From the NCBI RefSeq assembly GCF_019049285.1, contig NZ_JAGMUL010000024.1:1-64000 (forward strand): a stretch of 64,000 nt of DNA, in the 5' to 3' direction. Positions 7,502 through 18,677 of the stretch are shown here, in pieces. This DNA is from Streptomyces sp. AC550_RSS872. Its GTDB lineage: Bacteria > Actinomycetota > Actinomycetes > Streptomycetales > Streptomycetaceae. The notes beneath the pieces were generated by a model, which worked only from the letters and a program-made list of their open reading frames with translations, ran no database searches and was not told where the DNA came from. The position numbers and the translations under genes were made by a program. Each line of letters opens with the position of its first letter. The first letter of the stretch is position 1.

Positions 7502-9340
7502 TCACCGCTTCCGCCGACGCCCGCGCCCACCGCGCCCGGGAGCCGACTGTGCGCCGGCCGAAGCCGACGACGCGCCCGCCGGGGCCGGCTGGTTGCCCGC
7601 TGACTCCGCCCCGTTCTTCGGCCGGTCGGCCGAGACCACCAGGGCCGCGAGGGCCGTAGTGACCGGCACCGACGCCACCAGGCCGATGGAGCCCACCAGC
7701 GTGCGCACGATCTCCTCCGCCACCAACTCACTGTTGGCAACGGTCCCCACACCGCTCTGCGCGATCGAGAAGAGCAGCAGCAGCGGCAGCGCAGCACCCG
7801 CGTAAGCGAGGACAAGGGTGTTGACGACGGACGCGATGTGGTCGCGGCCGATGCGGATACCCGCCCGGTACAGCCCGCGCCAGCCCATCGTCGGGTTGGC
7901 CTCGTGCAGCTCCCAGACCGCGGACGTCTGGGTGACCGTCACATCGTCGAGGACACCGAGCGAACCGATGATGACGCCGGCGAGCAGCAGACCGCTCATG
8001 TCGATCGTCGGATAGAGCCCGTGGATCAGGCCGGTGTTGTCGTCGGTGTTGCCGGTGAGCGCGGCCCAGTCGATGAACCCCGAGCCGAGCAGGCCGATCA
8101 ACAGCAGCGAGAGCAGCGTCCCGAGCACCGCCACCGAGGTGCGGGCCGACAGGCCGTGGCACAAGTAGAGGGCGATCAGCATGATGGCGCTTGCCCCCAC
8201 CACCGCCACGACCAGAGGGTTCGAACCCTGAAGGATCGCCGGCAGGATGAAGAAGGTCAGCACGAGGAAGCTGATGGCCAGGGCGACCAGTGCCATGACA
8301 CCGCGCATCCGGCCCACCACCACGACCGCGAGGGCGAAGATGCCGGCGAGCAGCGCCATCGGGAACTTGCGGTTCACATCGGTGACCGAGTACTGGAGAT
8401 CCTTCGGCGCGGAGGGCTCGTACGCGACCACGACCTCCTGGCCCTCGTGCAGCTGGCGTGACTGGTCGGGCTGCACGATCTCCGTGAACGTACGGCCCTT
8501 GTCCTTGCCCGTGTCGACGCGGATCGTCGCCTTCTTGCAGGTGCCGCTCTCCTGCTGCACGGCGGAGGAACCCTCGGCGGTAGAGGTGTCGCCGGTCGGG
8601 GGCACGCCCGAGGCGTTGACGTCCTTGCAGCTCAGCTCGACCACCTTGGTGACCGTGGCCTGCTGGGTCTGCCGGTCGAAGCCGACCCCGGTGCGCTCGT
8701 GCGGCGGGGCACCGCCCGGCCACAGCACCGCGAGCCCCACTACCACCGCCGCGGCGAACGGGATCAGGATCGCCGCGATGACTTTGCGCAGATGCCGGGA
8801 GACGGGTGCTGCGGGGCCGTGGGCATGACTGTGCGAGTGCCCGTGCCCGTTCCCGTGCCCGTCGCCCTCGCCACCCCCCTGCCGCCCGCCGGATCCGGGG
8901 CCGTGACCATGACCACCGCCGGCGTCGTGACCGGACCGGTCACCCGGGCCGTGTCCCTGCCCCGCCGAGCCACCGGAATGTGCACCGTGGTCGTACGGGC
9001 TGGCCGAGTCAGGCCCTCGCTCCTGCCCGCCACCGACGCCACCCCCGTGGGCCGGCATCCCTCCATGGCCGGGCCCGCGCTCGTGCCAGTCGCCGGCCCC
9101 GCCTTCGCGCTCACCAGCCTCAAGGGGCTCGGTGCCGCGTTCGTGCCATCCTCCGGTTCCAGCCGCGTGATCATCGTGGCCGCCTTCGGGAGGACGGCCG
9201 TACCCGCCGTCGTATCTGTCTCCGGGCACGCCCGAACCCTGGCCGTCCGTACGGCCGTTGCCCCGCACGGGGCCGTTTCCGGGGCCGGAGCCGCGCCTCG
9301 GCTCGGGCGGTGGGTACGGAGGTTCATGCGTCGTGGTCAC
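7502..9340 (-). CDS. YibE/F-family membrane protein with His/Gly-rich N-terminal tail
   Basis: 612-residue integral membrane protein. Residues 1-180 are low-complexity and hydrophilic, rich in Gly, His and Asp, with two WHERG repeats and an HGHSHSHAHG stretch. A transmembrane helix follows at about 187-206, then an extracytoplasmic domain (about 215-325), then at least six hydrophobic helices typical of YibE/F proteins. The C-terminus is Ala/Pro/Arg-rich. Function of the family is unknown. The His-rich tail suggests metal binding, but this is inference. It is divergent from thiC. Confidence 0.85.
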   Translation of the reverse strand: MTTTHEPPYPPPEPRRGSGPGNGPVRGNGRTDGQGSGVPGDRYDGGYGRPPEGGHDDHAAGTGGWHERGTEPLEAGEREGGAGDWHERGPGHGGMPAHGGGVGGGQERGPDSASPYDHGAHSGGSAGQGHGPGDRSGHDAGGGHGHGPGSGGRQGGGEGDGHGNGHGHSHSHAHGPAAPVSRHLRKVIAAILIPFAAAVVVGLAVLWPGGAPPHERTGVGFDRQTQQATVTKVVELSCKDVNASGVPPTGDTSTAEGSSAVQQESGTCKKATIRVDTGKDKGRTFTEIVQPDQSRQLHEGQEVVVAYEPSAPKDLQYSVTDVNRKFPMALLAGIFALAVVVVGRMRGVMALVALAISFLVLTFFILPAILQGSNPLVVAVVGASAIMLIALYLCHGLSARTSVAVLGTLLSLLLIGLLGSGFIDWAALTGNTDDNTGLIHGLYPTIDMSGLLLAGVIIGSLGVLDDVTVTQTSAVWELHEANPTMGWRGLYRAGIRIGRDHIASVVNTLVLAYAGAALPLLLLFSIAQSGVGTVANSELVAEEIVRTLVGSIGLVASVPVTTALAALVVSADRPKNGAESAGNQPAPAGASSASAGAQSAPGRGGRGRRRKR

Positions 9341-9390
9341 CGACCGATCATCGCAAGAACGACCGGGGCCCCCTGTTCACCGCGCCCGAA

Positions 9391-9419
9391 TTGACGCTAG
9401 CGTGGTGCCACCTTTGTAC
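9391..9419 (+). promoter_or_regulatory. Possible thiC promoter
   Basis: TTGACG at 9391-9396, then 17 bases, then a weak TTGTAC. Position just before the riboswitch is right, but the -10 is poor. Confidence 0.3.
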
Positions 9420-9473
9420 ACGCGGGAGCTCGGAGCACCGGGCTGAGAGGGCGCTGACCTCCGTCCCAGCGAT

Positions 9474-9487
9474 GTTTCACATGAAAC
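9474..9487. promoter_or_regulatory. parS-like site inside the riboswitch arm (1 mismatch)
   Basis: GTTTCACATGAAAC, one change from the parS consensus. In RNA the flanks extend it to a 9-bp hairpin, GATGTTTCA/TGAAACATC. Confidence 0.5.
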
Positions 9488-9506
9488 ATCACCCATCGCG
9501 AGTGAT

Positions 9507-9520
9507 GTTTCACACGAAAC
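9507..9520. promoter_or_regulatory. Second parS-like palindrome (2 mismatches)
   Basis: GTTTCACACGAAAC, two changes from parS, 19 bases after the first copy. It can also fold as an RNA hairpin. ParB binding is less likely than at exact sites. Confidence 0.3.
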
Positions 9521-9581
9521 GTCGGCAGACGGAAGCCGCTGCGTCGACCGCCGAACCTGTTACCGGGTAATGCCGGCGTAG

Positions 9582-11378
<1,797 letters not shown>

Positions 11379-11532
11379 CGTCGACGTCCTGACCCAGGGC
11401 GCCATGCCCCGGTGTCCGGCGTGCGGCCCAGGCGTTCGGCTTGCGCCTCCCCGAGGAGGTGCCCCCGGGGCTCCGTCTCGAAGGGGGGTCCCTCGTGGGG
11501 GCTCTCCTACGGCGGGTGCGCAAGCCGAAGGG

Positions 11533-12396
11533 CTACTCCGGCTTGTGTTCCGGCCCTCCGAAGTCCGGGCTCGTGTAGTCCGGGCTGGTGTAGCCCGTCC
11601 GTGAGCCACGGGAGGCGCCGTCGTCCGGGCTGCTGAAACCCGGGCGGTCGTAGCCGAGGTTCGGGATGCGGCCGGCCGGCGTCGAGGGTGGCGTGCGGTG
11701 CAGGACCGATGCCGTGCCGGGATCGGCGAGTGCCTCCCGAAGGAAGGGCAGGATGCCGCGCTCCAGCAGGGCTTCGCGCCAGGCTTCCTGGGCTCGGGCG
11801 ACCTCCTCGCTCAGTTCGCCGTACGGGCCGCCGTCGAAGGCCGGCCGGTTGCGCAGGGCGGTGAGCAGGAGTCCGACGGCGGCGACCAGGATCGCGGCCG
11901 CCGCGATGGCGCCGAACACCCATCCCGTGGTGAGCATCGTCTGGGCGAACGCCGGCTCGGGGTCGAACATCTTCAGGATGTAACCGACGAGCAGGAAGAT
12001 CGCCGCGGCGGTGCCGGCGAGGACGGGTGCCAGGACGGCGAGCACGGCGACCACGCCGGGCCCGGCTGTCTCGGCGACTTCTCCCACGGTGGTGGCGAGC
12101 CCCATCGCGCCCGTACCCGACTCGGTGGAGCCGGTCTCACGGGTGGACGACGGGGTGGACGGCGCCGGCTGGCGCAGTTCCTCGCGGACCTTCACATAGT
12201 GCTGGTACTCGGTCGCCGCGGCCGCCGTGATGAGTGTGGTGGCGTTGAGCGCCATGGTGCGCAGCTGTTCGGGGTTGAGCCGCTGTCCGACAGCGGCCAG
12301 TTCCGGGCGTTGTGGTGCGGAGCGCAGCGCCTCATCGAGGATCCGCTCGTAATCCTGGCGGTCCTCGCTGTGCAGGTGCTGCGGAACGCTGTTCAT
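11533..12396 (-). CDS. Hypothetical two-helix membrane protein
   Basis: 287-residue protein of unknown function. The N-terminal 85 residues are helical and hydrophilic (HSEDRQDYERILDEALR). Two hydrophobic segments (about 110-140 and 150-180) follow, then a C-terminal region with proline- and serine-rich repeats (TGYTSPDYTSPDFGGP). The ATG at 12396 has GGGGG six bases upstream; an ATG at 12402 abuts the same G-run and is less likely. It is convergent with thiC. Confidence 0.75.
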   Translation of the reverse strand: MNSVPQHLHSEDRQDYERILDEALRSAPQRPELAAVGQRLNPEQLRTMALNATTLITAAAATEYQHYVKVREELRQPAPSTPSSTRETGSTESGTGAMGLATTVGEVAETAGPGVVAVLAVLAPVLAGTAAAIFLLVGYILKMFDPEPAFAQTMLTTGWVFGAIAAAAILVAAVGLLLTALRNRPAFDGGPYGELSEEVARAQEAWREALLERGILPFLREALADPGTASVLHRTPPSTPAGRIPNLGYDRPGFSSPDDGASRGSRTGYTSPDYTSPDFGGPEHKPE

Positions 12397-12595
12397 GTGC
12401 ATCCCCCGATGCTCCGTAGGGCTTGGGGCTCGCATGCCAACGAGCCGTCGGGCAGAAACGGAGGGGAGCCTGCTACGGATAAGCCGATGGTAGAGCGGTG
12501 ACGGCACACGGTGACAGGGGGTTTGCCAAAATTGGCCCCTGGCCTGCGCCGTCTTTCTTCACTGCGCGATGAGGGGGCGTCTGCCCGGTGAACGT

Positions 12596-13672
12596 TCAGA
12601 TATCCAGGGGAAGTTGCTGGACCAGCAGCTTTCCGGCCATGGTCACGCCGCCGTCCATCGCGATGGCGAGGCGTTCGGCATAGACGTGCGGTCCCTCGAC
12701 CAGGGGCCCGCCGCTGTCCTCGCTCTCCTCGGAGCCGACCTCGCCCTTCAGATACGGAATGGGGCTGTGGCCGTGAACGATGCGGGTGCCGCCGTACGTA
12801 TCGAGCAGGGAGCGCACATGGTCGGCGCCGCCCTCGTCGCGGAAGGAGAAGCGCTTGGTGAACTTGCGGAAGAGATCCCAGACTTCGTCGGCGTCGTTGC
12901 GCGTGAGCGTCTCGCGGACGGTGTCGTTGACCGCCTCGATCGAGTCGCCGTAGTCGAGATAGGCGGTGGTGTCCGAGTGCACGAGCAGATGGCCGTCGAC
13001 CTCTTCCATGGCGTCCAGCCGGGACATCCACTGCAGGTGGTGGTCCTGGAGGCGGTCCATGTCGGTCTTCTGGCCGCCGTTGAGCAGCCAGGCCGCCTGG
13101 AAGGTGGCGGTGCCCGCGCCGGAGTTGACGGGAGTGTCGCCGAACCGCTTGGCGCCGAGCAGCAGAAGCTCGTGGTTGCCCATGAGCGCCTTGCAGTAGC
13201 CGCCGGCCGCGGCGGCTTCCGCGGACAGCCGCATCACGAGGTCGATGACGCCGATGCCGTCGGGGCCGCGGTCGGTGAAGTCGCCGAGGAACCACAGCCG
13301 GGCGGTGCCGGCGCACCAGTTCGCCGCCGCGTCGATGAGGCCCTTCTCCTGGAGGGCGGCCACCAACTCGTCGAGATAGCCGTGCACATCGCCGACGACG
13401 AACAGGGGGCCGGGGCCGTCCACCGGCTGCGGGGCCGGCAGGGAGGCGGGGTCGACCTGCACCTGGACCGTGTCGCCGCGATTGATCACGGGAAGGTCCC
13501 GCTGGGTGGGCGTGTACCCCTCCGGGTAGGCCTCGTCGACGAGCGGGGTGATCTCGCCCGAGTGTGTGCTGTGGGCGTACGGGCCGGTCTCGTGCACATA
13601 AGCGGGCACCCGGAAGTCGCGCAACGTCGCCGTCCGCTCCACCTCGGGTCCCTGACCGGCCCCCTGAGTCAT
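12596..13672 (-). CDS. Calcineurin-type metallophosphoesterase
   Basis: 358-residue phosphoesterase. All metal-ligand blocks of the PP2B-like fold are present in order: GDVHGYLDE, GDFTDRGPDG, GNHELLLLG, VHSDTT and HGHSPIPYL. These are usually serine/threonine phosphatase or Ap4A-hydrolase-like enzymes; the substrate is not evident. The start MTQGAGQGPE is preceded by GGAGGGG four bases upstream, which decides it over upstream in-frame codons. Confidence 0.88.
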   Translation of the reverse strand: MTQGAGQGPEVERTATLRDFRVPAYVHETGPYAHSTHSGEITPLVDEAYPEGYTPTQRDLPVINRGDTVQVQVDPASLPAPQPVDGPGPLFVVGDVHGYLDELVAALQEKGLIDAAANWCAGTARLWFLGDFTDRGPDGIGVIDLVMRLSAEAAAAGGYCKALMGNHELLLLGAKRFGDTPVNSGAGTATFQAAWLLNGGQKTDMDRLQDHHLQWMSRLDAMEEVDGHLLVHSDTTAYLDYGDSIEAVNDTVRETLTRNDADEVWDLFRKFTKRFSFRDEGGADHVRSLLDTYGGTRIVHGHSPIPYLKGEVGSEESEDSGGPLVEGPHVYAERLAIAMDGGVTMAGKLLVQQLPLDI

Positions 13673-13916
13673 CAGACCCCTCCACCATCGCGCCGCAGCT
13701 GCACCGCATCGGACTGCCTGGTCGCAGCGGCCCGTGGGTGTCGTGCGCCCATCATAGGAATGCCGATCGCGCCATGTGATGACCCAGGGGTGGTGAATCG
13801 GAGCAGGACTCCTGTTCATCGCGGCTTTCGCCCCGATTGGGCCGGGCTTAGGCCGCTCGATGACCTCGCTCCCGGCACCCCTCGAACTGGCCTCAGCCGT
13901 CCCTCGGGGCCCGCTC

Positions 13917-15029
13917 CTACCGTTCCTCGGGCGACCGGGGCGGGCTGACCGTCGTTCGCGGAGGGCGTCGCTGGGACGAGGTACGCACGATCAGCTCGGT
14001 CGGTATCACCTGCTCGACCGGGTGGTCCGAGTCGACCCCCTCGATGGCGTCGATGAGGAGCTGGACCACGGCCGTGCCGATACGGCGCGGCTTGAGGGAG
14101 AGCGTGGTGATGGGCGGCTCGGTGTTGGCGTACACCGTGGATTCGCTGCAGCACACCAGAAGCAGGTCGTCCGGTACGCGCAGGCCGTAGCGGCGCGCGG
14201 CGGCGAGCAGGTCGGTGCCGTTCGGGTCGAACAGGCCGTAGACCGCGTCGGGCCGGTCGGGGCGGGCGAGCAACCGGTCGGCGGCGACGGCGCCCGCGCA
14301 CGGGTCGTGTGCCGGGTAGGCCTCGTACACCGGGTCCTGGCCGACGCGCTCGCACCAGCGCAGATACGCGGTGGTCGACAGGTGGGTGTACGTGTCCGTC
14401 GTAGTGCCCGTCAGCAGTCCGATCCGGCGGGCCCCGGCATCGGCCAGGTGATCGAGGATGCCGAGTACGGCGGCCTCGTGGTCGTTGTCGACCCAGGCGG
14501 TGACCGGGAGCGAGCCGGCCGGGCGGCCGTCGGAGACGACCGGGAGCCCCTGTCTGACCAGCTCGCTGACCACCGGGTCCTGGTCGGACGGGTCGATGAC
14601 GACCGTGCCGTCGAGGGCGACGTTCGACCAGACGTCGTGGCGCGAGGTCGCGGGGAGGATCACGAGGGCGTATCCGCGGGCGAGCGCGGCCGAGGTGGCG
14701 GCGCGGGCCATCTCGGCGAAGTACGCGAACTCGGTGAAGGTGAAAGGTTCATCCCCGTATGTCGTCACGGTCAGGCCGATGAGTCCTGACTTGCCGGTAC
14801 GGAGTGTCCGGGCGGCGGCCGACGGGCGGTAGCCGAGCCGGTCGGCGACCTCGCGGACATGGCGTCGGGTGGCGTCGGGGAGCCGGCCCTTTCCGTTGAG
14901 GGCGTCGGAGACGGTCGTGATGGAGACCCCGGCGGCGGCCGCCACGTCTCTGATGCCCGCCCGACCGGGCCGACTGCCTCGACGTGAGGTTTCCGCGCGG
15001 CTCACCTGGTGCTTCCCTGCTGCTGTCAT
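13917..15029 (-). CDS. LacI-family transcriptional regulator
   Basis: 370-residue repressor-type regulator. The helix-turn-helix and hinge (about 24-80) read GIRDVAAAAGVSITTVSDAL and RLGYRPSAAARTLRTG; the periplasmic-binding-protein-like sensor follows to about 340. A basic tail precedes the HTH. The start at 15029 (MTAAGKHQVSR) has no strong ribosome binding site; an in-frame start at 15095 would add 22 residues. Ligand and targets are unknown; no sugar operon lies next to it. Confidence 0.88.
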   Translation of the reverse strand: MTAAGKHQVSRAETSRRGSRPGRAGIRDVAAAAGVSITTVSDALNGKGRLPDATRRHVREVADRLGYRPSAAARTLRTGKSGLIGLTVTTYGDEPFTFTEFAYFAEMARAATSAALARGYALVILPATSRHDVWSNVALDGTVVIDPSDQDPVVSELVRQGLPVVSDGRPAGSLPVTAWVDNDHEAAVLGILDHLADAGARRIGLLTGTTTDTYTHLSTTAYLRWCERVGQDPVYEAYPAHDPCAGAVAADRLLARPDRPDAVYGLFDPNGTDLLAAARRYGLRVPDDLLLVCCSESTVYANTEPPITTLSLKPRRIGTAVVQLLIDAIEGVDSDHPVEQVIPTELIVRTSSQRRPPRTTVSPPRSPEER

Positions 15030-15517
15030 GGCGAGCCGATAGTAGGGCTCATTCGGTGGGGTAGTGCGGACGCATATGCAGCCGTTGACAGGCACGTTTC
15101 TGCAAGGTCATCAGGCGTCAAACTCCTTGGAAAGTAAGGGAGTTGAACGATCCAATGGCAAGACGTGACTTGTCGGCACGCATGGGCCTGCCAAGTGCCC
15201 GATGTTTCGAAGAGGTCTCAACTCACCTTCACGGGTGATGCGCGCTACGGCGCGAGCCACCGGCGCATAGATATATGTGTGATGCGCCCCCTAATTCGTA
15301 CGCGTTCGTACGTTGATGCCCCTGATGCAGGTGTGACAGCTGGGGCCAGCGCGACTCGGCAGGGCTCGGAAGACCTCGGCAGTCGGCACCAGGGTTCGGC
15401 ATGAGGTCAGCAGTCGGGCTCCCGCACCTGTACGCATCGGAGCCGAATCCTCATAAGGTGAGAAGTATTGGAGCCGGCGGTGGTGATGGGCCGCCGGTGG
15501 TCGCGAGGAGGACTGCG
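15030..15517. other. Intergenic region between LacI and aminotransferase genes
   Basis: About 490 bases of divergent promoter region, lower in GC than its surroundings. It holds a palindromic GTACGCGTTCGTAC near 15300 and an imperfect inverted repeat around 15120-15145. No convincing gene or clear promoter hexamer pair was found. Confidence 0.4.
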
Positions 15518-16597
15518 GTGAGCGAGACGAGCCCCAAGCTGCGCGCCGAGCTGGAGGGTATCCCCACCTACAAGCCGGGCAAGCCTGCCGCGGCCGGTGG
15601 CCCGGTGGCCTACAAGCTGTCCTCCAACGAGAACCCCTATCCGCCGCTGCCCGGCGTGATGGAGACCGTGACGGCCGCGGCCTCGTCCTTCAACCGCTAC
15701 CCGGACATGATGTGCACGGGCCTGATGAACGAGCTGTCCGAGCGCTTCGGCGTCCCGGCCTCCCATCTGGCGACCGGCACCGGCTCGGTCGGCGTCGCCC
15801 AGCAGCTGATCCAGTCCACCGCCGGCCCCGGGGACGAGGTCATCTACGCCTGGCGGTCCTTCGAGGCGTACCCGATCATCACGCAGATCAGCGGTGCCAC
15901 GTCCGTCCAGGTGCCGCTGACGCCGGGCGATGTGCACGACCTGGAGGCGATGGCCGCCGCCATCACCGACCGGACCAGGCTGATTTTCGTCTGCAACCCC
16001 AACAACCCGACGGGCACGGTCGTGAAGCGGGCCGAGCTGGAGCGGTTCCTGGACCGGGTGCCCGGTGATGTCCTGGTGGTGCTGGACGAGGCGTACCGCG
16101 AGTTCATCCGTGACCCCGAGGTGCCGGACGGTATGGAGATCTACCGTGAGCGGCCCAACGTCTGTGTCCTGCGGACGTTCTCCAAGGCGTACGGCCTCGC
16201 CGGCCTCCGTGTTGGCTTCGCGATCGCCCAGGAGCCGGTCGCGGCGGCGCTGCGCAAGACAGCCGTGCCGTTCGGGGTGAGCCAGATCGCGCAGGACGCG
16301 GCCATCGCCTCGCTGCGCGCCGAGGACGAACTGATCGGCCGGGTCGGCTCATTGGTGTGCGAGCGCAACCGGGTGGTCGACGGGCTGCGCGCTCAGGGCT
16401 GGACGGTGCCCGAGACCCAGGCCAACTTCGTGTGGCTGCGGCTGGGGGAGCGCACGGTCGCCTTCGCTCAGGCCTGTGAGCAGGCGGGCGTGGTGATCCG
16501 ACCGTTCCCGGGCGAGGGTGTGCGGGTGACGGTCGGGGAGGCCGAGGCGAACGACATCTTCCTGAAGGTGGCGGAAGGGTTCCGCAAGGAGCTGTAG
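15518..16597 (+). CDS. hisC: HisC-family aminotransferase
   Basis: Fold-type I PLP aminotransferase of 359 residues, in the histidinol-phosphate / aromatic aminotransferase group. It shows [11 protein letters not shown] near the N-terminus, [17 protein letters not shown] and the PLP-lysine motif [15 protein letters not shown]. The GTG start at 15518 has GAGGAG upstream; earlier in-frame codons do not. Streptomyces usually keep another hisC in the his operon, so this copy may act on phenylpyruvate-type substrates; that is inference. Confidence 0.85.
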   Translation: MSETSPKLRAELEGIPTYKPGKPAAAGGPVAYKLSSNENPYPPLPGVMETVTAAASSFNRYPDMMCTGLMNELSERFGVPASHLATGTGSVGVAQQLIQSTAGPGDEVIYAWRSFEAYPIITQISGATSVQVPLTPGDVHDLEAMAAAITDRTRLIFVCNPNNPTGTVVKRAELERFLDRVPGDVLVVLDEAYREFIRDPEVPDGMEIYRERPNVCVLRTFSKAYGLAGLRVGFAIAQEPVAAALRKTAVPFGVSQIAQDAAIASLRAEDELIGRVGSLVCERNRVVDGLRAQGWTVPETQANFVWLRLGERTVAFAQACEQAGVVIRPFPGEGVRVTVGEAEANDIFLKVAEGFRKEL

Positions 16598-16612
16598 GGC
16601 TTGGTCGGCAGC

Positions 16613-17005
16613 TCAGGCGTCCACGAGTTCCACGCGCACGGGGTCGCCTGTGCGGACGGTCGCCAACAGGCGCGGGTCGCCGTCGATGTGGCCGAGGACA
16701 TTGCACGGGCTCGCGAGGCGGCACTCGTCGCCTCGCGAGATCGGTGTGGGTCCGTAGGGGAGGGCGAGCGCGTCGCCGTCCGTCCAGAAGGCGACCGTGC
16801 CCGGCTCGACGATCTGCCGCGCGTTGGTTTCACGTGGAACGACGATGCCCGTGTCGAAATAGACCTCCTCGCCCCAGGTGCGGGCGGTGGAGACGAGGGG
16901 CAGGGCCTTGGAGAGGGCCTGTGTGGTCGGGGTGGCGTCGAGGGTCGCGGTGAGGTGTCCCGCGGGCCAGGAGATCCGTATGTGTGTCGGCGTCGGTGTC
17001 TGCAT
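16613..17005 (-). CDS. Cyclophilin-like-fold protein
   Basis: 130-residue protein resembling the bacterial cyclophilin-like (TM1367-type) family. Typical blocks are GEEVYFDTGI, GTVAFWTDGDALALPYGPTP and PCNVLGHIDGD. It has no signal peptide, and function is unknown. It is convergent with the aminotransferase gene (15-base gap) and divergent from cydA. A parS-like site lies inside the coding sequence. Confidence 0.75.
   Translation of the reverse strand: MQTPTPTHIRISWPAGHLTATLDATPTTQALSKALPLVSTARTWGEEVYFDTGIVVPRETNARQIVEPGTVAFWTDGDALALPYGPTPISRGDECRLASPCNVLGHIDGDPRLLATVRTGDPVRVELVDA
16827..16840. promoter_or_regulatory. parS-like site (1 mismatch)
   Basis: GTTTCACGTGGAAC, one change from parS, within the cyclophilin-like gene. 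Confidence 0.5.
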
Positions 17006-17013
17006 GCTGCCGA

Positions 17014-17030
17014 TTCAACAATATGTTGAA
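17014..17030. promoter_or_regulatory. Inverted repeat, possible operator
   Basis: TTCAACA-ATA-TGTTGAA: perfect 7-bp arms, eight bases upstream of the cyclophilin-like gene start, in the divergent region with cydA. AT-rich against the background, so probably a protein-binding site; the regulator is unknown. Confidence 0.45.
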
Positions 17031-17093
17031 GTTCGCGCCAAGGGGTCGGCCGTGAGGAGGGACCCCCCTTTCAGAACCCGGAGGATGGTGCTG

Positions 17094-17125
17094 CATAATT
17101 GCTTGTGAATGTGAACGCTTTCACA
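17094..17125 (+). promoter_or_regulatory. cydA promoter with Rex operator
   Basis: TGTGAACGCTTTCACA at 17110-17125 matches the Rex operator known in Streptomyces (TGTGAACGCGTTCACA type), one palindrome position changed. A possible -10, CATAAT, lies at 17094-17099, so Rex would sit at or just after the transcription start. Rex senses NADH/NAD+, so cyd should be derepressed when oxygen is limiting. Confidence 0.85.
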
Positions 17126-17148
17126 AGCGGTTAGTAAGGAGCGGCGAC

Positions 17149-18657
17149 GTGGACCTGGCTTTGGCGCCGGAGACTCTGGCGCGCTGGCAGTTCGGTATCA
17201 CCACCGTCTACCACTTTCTGTTCGTCCCTCTGACGATCTCGCTGGCCGCCCTCACGGCCGGTTTGCAGACCGCCTGGGTGCGTACGGAGAAGGAGAAGTA
17301 CCTCAGGGCGACGAAGTTCTGGGGCAAGCTCTTCCTGATCAACATCGCGATGGGTGTGGTCACCGGCATCGTGCAGGAGTTCCAGTTCGGCATGAACTGG
17401 TCCGACTACTCCCGCTTCGTCGGTGACGTCTTCGGTGCGCCGCTGGCCTTCGAGGCCCTGATCGCCTTCTTCTTCGAGTCGACCTTCATCGGCTTGTGGA
17501 TCTTCGGCTGGGACAAGCTGCCGAAGAAGATCCACCTGGCCTGTATGTGGATGGTCTCCATAGGCACGATCCTGTCGGCGTACTTCATCCTCGCGGCCAA
17601 CTCCTGGATGCAGCACCCGGTCGGCTACCGGATCAACGAGGCGAAGGGGCGGGCCGAGCTCACCGACTTCTGGCTCGTACTGACCCAGAACACCGCGCTC
17701 GCCCAGGCCTTCCACACTCTCTCGGCGGCCTTCCTCACCGGCGGCGCGTTCATGGTCGGCATCTCCGCCTTCCATCTGCTGCGCAAGAAGCACATCCGCG
17801 AGATGAAGACATCGCTCAGGCTCGGCCTGGTCACCGTCGTGATCGGTGGCATGCTCACCGCGATCAGCGGCGACGTCCTCGGCAAGATCATGTATGAGCA
17901 GCAGCCGATGAAGATGGCCGCTGCCGAGGCACTGTGGGACGGCGAGGCGCCGGCGCCCTTCTCCGTCTTCGCCTATGGCGATGTCGACAAGGGCCACAAC
18001 AAGGTCGCCATCGAGATCCCCGGCCTGCTGTCCTTCCTGGCCAAGGACGACTTCAGCTCGTACGTTCCCGGCATCAACGACGTCAACAAGGCCGAGCAGG
18101 AGAAGTACGGTCCCGGCGACTACCGGCCCAACATCCCCGTCGCCTACTGGGGCTTCCGCTGGATGATCGGCTTCGGTATGACGTCGTTCGCCATCGGCCT
18201 GGCCGGACTCTGGCTGACCCGCAAGAAGTTCATGCTGCCGCAGCACCTGAGGGTCGGTGACGACGAGGTGCCGCATCTCGTGCTGCTTCCCAACAAGGCT
18301 CTCGGACCGAAGCTCACCAAGTGGTACTGGCGTATCGCCGTCCTGACCCTGGGCTTCCCGCTGATCGCCAACTCCTGGGGCTGGATCTTCACCGAGATGG
18401 GCCGTCAGCCATGGGTCGTCTACGGGGTCCTGCGCACCCGTGACGCGGTCTCCCCCGGTGTCTCCCAGGGCGAGGTCCTCACCTCGATGATCGTCTTCAC
18501 CGCGCTCTACGCCATCCTCGCCGTCGTCGAGGTCAAGCTGCTCGTGAAGTACGTCAAGGCCGGCCCGCCCGAGCTCACCGAGGCCGACCTGAACCCGCCC
18601 ACGAAGATCGGCGGCGACTCCCCTGACGCCGACAAGCCGATGGCCTTCTCGTACTAG
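17149..18657 (+). CDS. cydA: Cytochrome bd ubiquinol/menaquinol oxidase subunit I
   Basis: Integral membrane subunit carrying haems b558, b595 and d in the high-affinity terminal oxidase. It has 502 residues. It shows RWQFGITTVYHFLFVPLT-type N-terminus, a periplasmic quinol loop of the short type (about 290-335), and the conserved TEMGRQPWVVYG near 420. AAGGAG lies seven bases before the GTG start. It is first gene of cydA-cydB-cydCD under the Rex operator. Confidence 0.97.
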   Translation: MDLALAPETLARWQFGITTVYHFLFVPLTISLAALTAGLQTAWVRTEKEKYLRATKFWGKLFLINIAMGVVTGIVQEFQFGMNWSDYSRFVGDVFGAPLAFEALIAFFFESTFIGLWIFGWDKLPKKIHLACMWMVSIGTILSAYFILAANSWMQHPVGYRINEAKGRAELTDFWLVLTQNTALAQAFHTLSAAFLTGGAFMVGISAFHLLRKKHIREMKTSLRLGLVTVVIGGMLTAISGDVLGKIMYEQQPMKMAAAEALWDGEAPAPFSVFAYGDVDKGHNKVAIEIPGLLSFLAKDDFSSYVPGINDVNKAEQEKYGPGDYRPNIPVAYWGFRWMIGFGMTSFAIGLAGLWLTRKKFMLPQHLRVGDDEVPHLVLLPNKALGPKLTKWYWRIAVLTLGFPLIANSWGWIFTEMGRQPWVVYGVLRTRDAVSPGVSQGEVLTSMIVFTALYAILAVVEVKLLVKYVKAGPPELTEADLNPPTKIGGDSPDADKPMAFSY

Positions 18658-18677
18658 GCCGAGGGAGCTGCACAGTC

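Noticed and set aside
15165..15404. 79-codon frame upstream of hisC
   Set aside because: Codon use unlike neighbours, no ribosome site, lies in a promoter region.
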